Origin: Rubripirellula reticaptiva
Lineage (GTDB): Bacteria > Planctomycetota > Planctomycetia > Pirellulales > Pirellulaceae
Reading direction: 5' to 3'
Assembly (NCBI RefSeq): GCF_007860175.1
Contig: NZ_SJPX01000002.1
Coordinates: 124,001-188,000 of the forward strand
Length of the DNA: 64,000 nt
In this document: positions 11,201 to 20,200 of the stretch, piece after piece
Layout: the number at the start of each line of letters is the position of its first letter
Numbering within the stretch: the stretch's first letter is position 1
Notes under the pieces: model-generated
Told to the model about the DNA's origin: nothing
Databases searched by the model: none
The model's input: only the letters and a program-made list of their open reading frames with translations
Program-made: the position numbers and the translations under genes

Positions 11201-14200
11201 TGAATTTCAAAGAACTCAACACTTCCCTCGGTCAATCGAACAAACGATTCCGACGGATCAATATCACCACCAGCGACGCTGCTGCCCGAGACCGAGACAA
11301 AGTCGAGCGGTGACACGAGCGTTGCAATCGGGCGAACAAAGTCGGCTCGGTCAATCGCACCACGATCGATGAAAACGTTCGAGCCCACACCACCAGGCGT
11401 AGTCACAGCCGGATCATCGAAGCGAGGAATACCATAGGCATCAAACAGCGGCGCCAAAATCGGCGACGAAGCGATCCCGACCGGTTGCTTCACGGTGTTG
11501 ACGAAATTCGACCGGTCATTCAGCGACGCAAACGAGCTGTCAATGACCTGCGAGCCCGCCGCCGGAATATAGATTCGGCCGGCTGGATCTTGGAACAGTT
11601 GGACTCCGACTGGGATCACAATATTGGTCGTGGAAATCGGAATCGTCGAGTTGACTCCGGCACCTTGGAATGCATTACCGCCAACGACGGTTGTTGAGCT
11701 ATTGCCAGCAATGTTCAACTTGGTGGCAAAGTCAGCCACGATGTTGTTCAGCACCGTCGGCGCTGCACCACCAGATACCGTAATGCCGTTCCCTGTACCA
11801 TTGCCGACAACCGTGTTGTTGACAATTCGGCCAAACGGAACTGGCACAGGTGAATCATTAGCCGCACCGACTTCGCCGGCAAACAGAATACCTGTCCCAC
11901 CGCTTGCGATGACCACATTGTTGCTGATCACGGTGCCTGGAAGCAGTCGGTCCGTGTTCGAGTTCCGCAGCGTAACAGTTGCCCCCGCGCGGCGATCAAG
12001 TACCGAGCTCGTGAAGTTGGCATCGTCATCGACATTCACCGCACCAGGATCAAAGGTCGCCCGAATACCGGTGTTGCTGAAGTCGCTGATGAAGTTCGAC
12101 TCGATGATCAGTTGGCCTTGGTCACGGAACCTGTTGGTATCCCCCGATCCAAAGTGATAATCAGCCATCAAGACATCACGAGTCACCGAGCCCGTCGGAC
12201 GAATCGTTAACTGATAATCGCCATAACTTTCGTTGAAGAAGAAGATCGATGAGTTCGAAGAAACGCGGACGTAATAGTAGCCCGATTCAGGTGCGACGAA
12301 TCCCGTAATCGAAACTCCATCGTTGCTTTCGCCCGGCGACCGCAACGAAAGAGCCGAAGGCATCAGCGTAGGAACGCCATTGATGTCGCGATAGATTTCA
12401 ACCAAGGCATCATCAAACTCTGTCCCTAGCGTCCAACCGATCGTATCCAGATCGACATCAATTGAGTCGCTTTGGTTCAAGTAGATTTTGACAATGTCAG
12501 CGTCCACCGAGGGGGACGTTGGGATCAACACATTTGCGTCGTCAGTGCCCACTGGATCGCCAATCTTGCCCACGGCAACCAACGTATCCGTATTGCCGTT
12601 CACATAATCGGTCACAGTCGCTCGCGCGAACGTGTCAAAGAAAATCGAGTCGGTTACCGTTTGCAGATCATGATCGACCAGCGGCAGAGTCCGCGCGGAT
12701 TCGCGTCCGTAGAACGTCTCCTCGGCAACGAGATCAACCTTCAAGAAACGGCCGCTGCTTGGATTCACTTGAATCGAATCGCCGAACAGTTCGACGCGGT
12801 TACCCGTCATCGGCCCGGCTTCGCTGCCATCGGTACCGGCGGCACGGATGCCTAACGAATTTCGAGCAGCCGCACTGTTGATCGCGTCGCGAATGCTGCG
12901 CGCGACCGAACTTGCTTCGTCACTATCGGGGCTGAACGCAGCGCCCGTACCAATCGGAGTGAACGCAACAGGAACACGTCCCGAGGTCACATTTCCGTTG
13001 CTGTCGAATTCAAACGTGACCTTATTGGTGCCATTGCTTAGCACAAACGTATCACCGTCAACCAAGTCCGCACCCGACGGCACAATCAAGGTAACCCCGT
13101 CTGCCAAACGATCATTGGTATCAAAAGACCGACCGAAACCTGATTGCTCATCCAATCCCAAGCGAATCGGATCGTAATCTTCGGGGATCCCGTATTCGTC
13201 GGAAGTCCGAACTTCTAAGGTGTAGCTTCCGACCAGAATTTCATTTGGGAATTCAGGAACTTGCTGGTCGTTGAACGTGAACGTTCGTTGCTCTGGCAAC
13301 ACGCTAAAGTTACGGTTCGTCGGCGCGTTATAAACGGCTTCACCACGCTCTGCGAAACCGATCACGATGTCGTCGATGTAAACGCCTTCGACTGCATTAT
13401 TGCTTCCAGGTCGAGCGTTAGCCTGGGAACTTGTGACTGCGGCGCTGGCTGCAGCGCCAAATTCATCACCCGGCAAGAACGAACTAAAGCCGATCGACGA
13501 AGTGTTCCCAAATTGGTTTTGGTTGTAGATCCGAATTCGGTTCGTTGCGTATTCGGGATAGTTCGCGATCGTTGCAGTGGTAATCCCTGTCAACGGATCA
13601 ACATTTCCAATCCCGTTAGCAAGCGCTTGACGGACCGAATCCCGCACCTCCTGCATTGTCATCGAATTACTGTAGAAGATCGGCACACTTCCATTGGGAA
13701 GATTCTGGAACGCAGTCGGGCTATCGAACCCAGCCGGCGTCAGCTCGAACGACTCTGCTTCGCTGACCACGATTTGGTTTCCGTTTGCCGTTGCCAACAG
13801 CGTCGGTGCCAGTGTTTGCAACTTCGTCGCAATTTTTGTCGCTAGGTCAGTCGCCAAATCCGTCGGCGCAATGAAGACATCTGTCAGCGCCACCGCAGCA
13901 CCAGTCGTCAAACGTAGCGTTGTTGGTAGTCCCGTTGGGTCCGTAAACGAGATCAGTTGGCCATCTGCGATCGTTGTCGGATCAGGAACGTTGAAGGCTG
14001 CGCCACGAACAAACTCAAAAGTCGTGAAGTCGAAACCAGCGCTGCTGAACAGACTGAAGCCGGTACCGGGTGTCACGTCCGTACCGGCTGGTACTTGCAG
14101 TTCGGTCAAGTAACCGGTCGACAAGAATTGACTTTGCATCCCGCCGGCAGTTGAGAAGTCGAACCGAAGCTGAACGTTGGAATTACCCGCCAAAGGCGAC

Positions 14201-17200
14201 AAATCCACGCGTGCTTGACGCCAGTCACCTGTGTTTTCGAATGTCTCTTGAATCGGGATACCGCCGTTGAGCCCAAAATAGTCGTACTCGTCACTCGATG
14301 GGACGTTACTGAAACTTCGGTAGGTATCGTTAGTAGTCAGCAACACCCACTGGCCGTCATCGCCAGCAGCGAAGACACGGAACGCGTCAACTTGTTGGTT
14401 GTTGATGCCATTGCTCGGCGGATCGTAGTCATCACCATCTTCGGTTTCCAAGAAGTAGTTAAAGTACAACGTTGGCTTATCGCCCGCGGCGTAACCTTCC
14501 AAACTCATTGGACGGCTAACCACGCTACCGTGAGCACCGCCAGGGTTTAGCGTGCCGTTGCCACCTTCGATAGCGTTGTTCGCAGCATTGCCGTCAATTT
14601 CAACGCCGAAGTACAAACTGGATCCGCCCAACAAACGAATGCGTGATTGATCCTCGGCAACAAACAGACCATGGCCATCGTCCGTGCCGCGATCGTTCGT
14701 TTGGTGCCACAAGTTTTCTTCGCGGATACTGAATGCGACGCCATTAGGCGAAACCCCAAGCTCGTTGCCGAAACTATCCACAATTGGAATCGACGAGCGA
14801 CCATCCACAAGAACGTGCGCCGGAACGACTCGGTTGGTCACTGCATCGATTTGCATCGTGTAGATCCAACCTTGCGCCGTTGTACCGAACAGAACTTGCG
14901 AGTATGGACCGAGACCAGTCGTTCCCACTCGTTCGGTGATGCGAGGGCCCAGCGTTAAGCTGCTGAATTCAACAAATCCGTTGAAGTTCGAAATAAAGTC
15001 ATCTGGATCCGGTGTGACGAGACCGTGGTTGGTCGCGTTGATCACATCGTTGTACGTGTTCAGCGGATCTCCGTCGGCATCCGACGCACGTTGATCAAAC
15101 GGATTGAAGGTATAGACATAGCCTTCTTCGGTCACCGAATACATCAGGCTCTGCCCCTGAATCGGGTCGATTGCCATGCCGACGATGTTTCCGCCGTCTA
15201 CGAAGTTGCCATCCAGGTCGGCTGGTGAATCGAGGAATTGTCCGGTATCGACAACGCCGATTTCGAACTTGTTCGACGCCACGCCAAGGTTTTCAGAGTA
15301 CGGAGCATTGCCGAAGTTACGATCGGTATTGGCCGCGGTACTGCCGCGGTTAGTTGCGGCACCGTTACCGGCTTCCATCGAATACAAAATGTTGTGTCGG
15401 ATCGGATCGAGAACCTCACCACGTCCGAAATTGTCGCGATAACCCAACGCGTAAACTCGTTCCCCAGCGGGAATGGTTGGGTTGTTCGATGGAACTGCCG
15501 ATGTATTGCTCGACGGCGTGAACGCGATCGCTTCTATGATCAGTTGCGCATTGTCATCAGTCTCGGTCCCCGTGCCAGCGGCGTTGTTTCTGCGGAAGAC
15601 GAGTCCATCGTCACCCGACTGACTGGCCGAACCATCCGTAGAGCTGACGTTTAAGAAGTTGCCAGAGTTACCGTTATTCTGTGCACCGTTATTCGGGCCA
15701 CGACTGTAGGCGAATAGTTCGCCGTCGCGGCGGATGGCCAAGTCACCCACCGGTTGTGAGAACTCACCAAGAGTTCGTTCGAGCAAGCCTGTGAACGGAT
15801 CAACCGTGATCACACCTGTTCGGTCGTTGGCACCGCCGGGTATGCCACCATCAAGCGACAAGAAAAGTCGGACGTCTTCCAGCTTGTAGGGAACTAGCGA
15901 AGTTTCATCAAACACCGGTTCGAATGATGGCAGTTCAGCCGCCGTTTTGACCAGCACCGTTGGGTCACTGGTGAAGAACGTGTTGCTCGATGAGTTAACA
16001 CCCAATGAGACGTCAAAGAAGCCTTCTTCGACCAACCTTCGTGTCGAGTCGATTGGTAGGATCCGAACATTCGCCGCCGTCGGGTTGGTTTCAAACAACT
16101 GATCCAGCGTCGAAGGAATCATCTGAGCACTGCTGACGACGACATAGTAGGTCCCCACCTGCAATTCCACGGGACCGATATACGCATCAAGCGTACCGGC
16201 GGAACCGCCCGCCAGATTCGTCATGTCGTTGCCTTCGGTGGGTCGACCTTGATCATCCGCGATATTTGAATCGCGGCTATGCAGGATCAATTGACCGGCG
16301 GCATTGAAGACCGAAATCGATGTGTTAGCACGGCCGAGTTGGTCGGCGTAATCGATATCAAATGTCGTCGATACGAACCGATTTTCGCCAATGATGTTTG
16401 GCTCTTGCGACTCATGGAACAAGTCAACGCGATAGACGTCGATGTCTTGCTCGGACAACAACCCAAATTGCGGATTGGTTGCCAAGACTTGGTTACCCAA
16501 CACTCCACTAACCCGAAGCGAACCACGATCCGAAAGTGCGAGAGCACCGAGAGGATCGCCGTTAGCGTTAGCGAACTGGGCGGTACCTTCACCACCGGCG
16601 AACGCTGTACCACCGTCGTTGACGTCCAATCCGTTGGCATCTAATTCTTCAGCATGCTCGCCGGCAAGCGGTGAATGCAGAGGTGCCGCCGGAATATCAA
16701 TTGCGTTGAAGGCGTAGCGAATGTCGGACAACCGAATCGTGCTGCCCGCGATTTCATCGGTTTCGCCCAATCGGATCGACAACTGATACTGTCCAGACGA
16801 CAAGCCAGCGCCGACAAGCGAGGCAGTCGTCAAGCGCGAAGGAAAATCACCAGGACGCAAGTTGCTACTGCGAACGCGAACGTAATAAACGTTGTCCGGG
16901 TTTGCACTATTACCCGGCAAGACAACTCGCATTCCAGCATCAAGCGGGTTGGGATTTTCAACGACTTCTTTGCCGGTCTTGAACAGCGGCAACACTTTGT
17001 TGGTGCCGATATTGTTGACCAATCCATTCGCACCGGTCGGCGTAACCGACTCAACCACCGAATTGTTGCTGAGCGCAAGGATGTTTCCGTTGACGTCAAT
17101 CAACTCAACGACGGTGTCCAACCCAAAGTTGGTGTCGTCGATGTCGATGAAGACCTCTGTGCCACCACTGGCTCGGAAAGTGTAAACATCGATGTCGCTA

Positions 17201-20200
17201 TTTTGGCTCAGTGAACCACGGACATTGAAACCGAGTCGTCGGTTTTCGTCAGCGGTGACTTCACTTTGAGCCAGCGCACCGAGGATCTGTGCGGTTGACG
17301 GAATCGCGTTGACACCCGATGACGTCGACACAGAACGTTCCGCTTCGGGGATGAAGCTGACGTTCCGATCGTTGGCACCAGCATCAATTACTAAACCGTA
17401 CCAGTCGCCTGGGACCGGAGCGACGTTTGCGTTATCGGTATCAAGCTGTGGCAGTCCACTTGGTGTGAATCCTGCGCCGACGGTGTCATCATTGATGGTC
17501 GTCAACACAACGGGGAAACCGGGCTGACCGATCACCTGCAACGTGCCACCAATCGCATCGGCGATGTCAGTTCGATAGTTTTCTGCAACCAGCGAACCAC
17601 CGGTCTGGAACTTCACAACCAAGCTTCGGTTCGGATCGCTCTTCAATCGCAGGCCGCTACGCTGGTATTGATGCGCACTGATGACTTTTTCTTCGACCAC
17701 GTGAACGATGTCGGTATCGTCCCAAACACTTTCAGTCGTCAACACTTCGTTGCGAACGAACAAGCCATTGATGCCGTTGTTGTCCAGTTTGTTGGCCGCG
17801 ATCAACGGACCTTGGTTGTCACCATCGGCGACAAACACATCAACGACACCGGTTCCGCGACCATGATCGCGCACCGACAAGTAGTTCAGAGAGTCCGGGT
17901 TGATGCTGATGGCAGCGCCACCATTGTCGACGATCGTGTTATCAACCAGAACGGGTTGCGCACCACGAATGAAGATCGTGGCGGCGCCGTTGAACCCAAT
18001 TCCGTCACGGATATCGAATCCGTCGTTGTCGCCATCAGCGTTGTTCGAGAAGGTCGAGTGAGCAATTCGAACGTCGGCTTGCAAGATTTCAACAGGATTG
18101 AAGAAAGCCAAATTACCCGACGTCGCGCTGTCACCACCGGCGTACGAAATCGTTGCATAGTCGATCGACGCAGTACTGCCTTGGCGGAACACCAACCCAG
18201 CCCAGTCGCCCGGAGTCGGGTTTCCGGCAAGTCCGTCGTTGTTGGTGTCGAACGTACCACCGGCACCGAAGCGGTCATCCAATCGACTGGTGAAGACCAC
18301 TGGATTGCCGTCTTCGCCTTCGGCGTAAAAGTCGGCACCAAAGGTGGCTTCGATTCTGGCACTTTCGAGCTTGACCACCATACCTGGGTCAACGCTCAAG
18401 CGTGCGTTGGTTCGCGGCAGCAGCCGTGTGTCCGTGGTGGCCGCTAATGCAGCGTCTGACAACAGACCGCCGCGAGTGACACCGTTATCTTGGAAGGCCC
18501 CGGTTGCACGGTCCAGCGCGGCGACCAAAACGTAACCGCCACTACCGTTGCTACGGTATAGCCGACGCCCTGCGTACTCTGATGGCGCGGCAGGCAGATT
18601 ATTCAGCGTCACAGCACCACTGTTGGTGATGTCAACGCTACGCGTTATGTCGCTTGATAACGACTCAAAACCGTCCACCGTGACGAACGTGATTCGATAG
18701 TCGATGGTGTCACCATTGACCAACGTTCCGATGCCAGTCCCCGGCGTTGGCAACACCGTCACACTGACCACGTCGGGCCGAGTTTCCAAAAGCAATGGAC
18801 CGCCCGGTTCACCCTGCAGCACCAAGACTTCGCTAAGGGTGTGAACGATGTCACGATCGTCGAACCGACCGCTAACCGTCATCGGCTCGGTCTGGCCAGC
18901 CGCCGGTGTCAGCACGCGGACGAACAAACCGTTGATCGAATTATTCGTCAGGGTGTTGCCACGAATGAACGGACCAACACGGTCATAGTCGCTGGTAAAG
19001 GTCGTACCGAAACGATCCAGCGACGCTTGCTGGTAGATCGGTGCGGCAAAGTTTGTTTCAGCGAACGAGTTTGGATCGGCGCTCACCGCGGCCTCTCGCG
19101 AATTGCTGATACTGTTGTAGATCAACGTCGGACGCGACTGGCTCATTTGCAGCGGAGTCACCGATGGATCGGTCAACTGCACGCTACCACCGCCGTAACG
19201 AATATCGGCGTGTGACACGTAATCCAAGAAGATACCTTCGGTTTCCCAAACGGGACGGCCTTCGGAATAATCAAAGTCGTTACGGAACTCGATACCAGCC
19301 CAGTCACCAGCGGTTGGCGTTGTGGTCAACAAGTTCGTGTCGAGCCCCAGCAGCGCACCGCCGCGGCGTTCTTCGCGATAACTTGTGATGTCGACTGTAC
19401 CGTCGATCACGGATCCGTCTTTGTCAACAATCGCTGGCGCACCGAGCACCTGCAGCGCCGCGAGCGAGCGGTCTTCATCAACCGATTCGCTACCGACACT
19501 GATCTTCGCGTTTCGCAGTTTCAAGATCGCACCGGCGTCGATCATGACCGTCACGCCCTTTGGCACTTCTAACGTTTCGCCGTCGGCTAAGATCGAGCCG
19601 CTGCTGGCACGGCCGATTTCGTACGCACGATTATCCGCGGTTGTATCGATGCGTCCGTCAGCACCACCGTCCGGCAACAACCGCACGATGTCGCCAGGCT
19701 GAGCCTGTGCAAGCGCGTAGGCGATCGTTTGCAGCGGCGCCGCAATCGTTCCGCCTGCCGCACTATTGGATCCATCGCGAGCACTAACAAACAGGGTTCG
19801 TGGCTCGCCAACTGCTGCCACATCACGTGTCTTGGCGACACGGAACCAAAAGTTGAAATCGCCGCCCTGTTGTCCGTCCGAGTCGCCGTCTAAACGAGAT
19901 TCGTTGGCGTCAACGATGCTGTTGAATTGATCGCCCTGGAAACTGATTCGCACGTCGTATCGACCTTGCGAAACGCCACCACTGCCGCTGCCGGCGATGT
20001 TGGGGTTGTATTCGTCGTTTCCAGCAGCTGTGATTCCAAGCACATAGGTCGCTACTACGCCCCCCGAGTTGGGCCCGACGTCAACTCCGATGAATGAGTC
20101 ATCGCCATAGAAGTCACCATTTCGGGCGACCAAATCATATTTGCCAGTTCCGGCGTTTAGCTTCCAAAGCTGCAGATCCGAATCAAGCAAACTGGTTTCG

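Noticed and set aside
17668-18447. 259-codon plus-strand frame inside giant gene A
   Set aside because: Antisense to the beta-helix region with Val/Arg-rich shadow composition and no domain.
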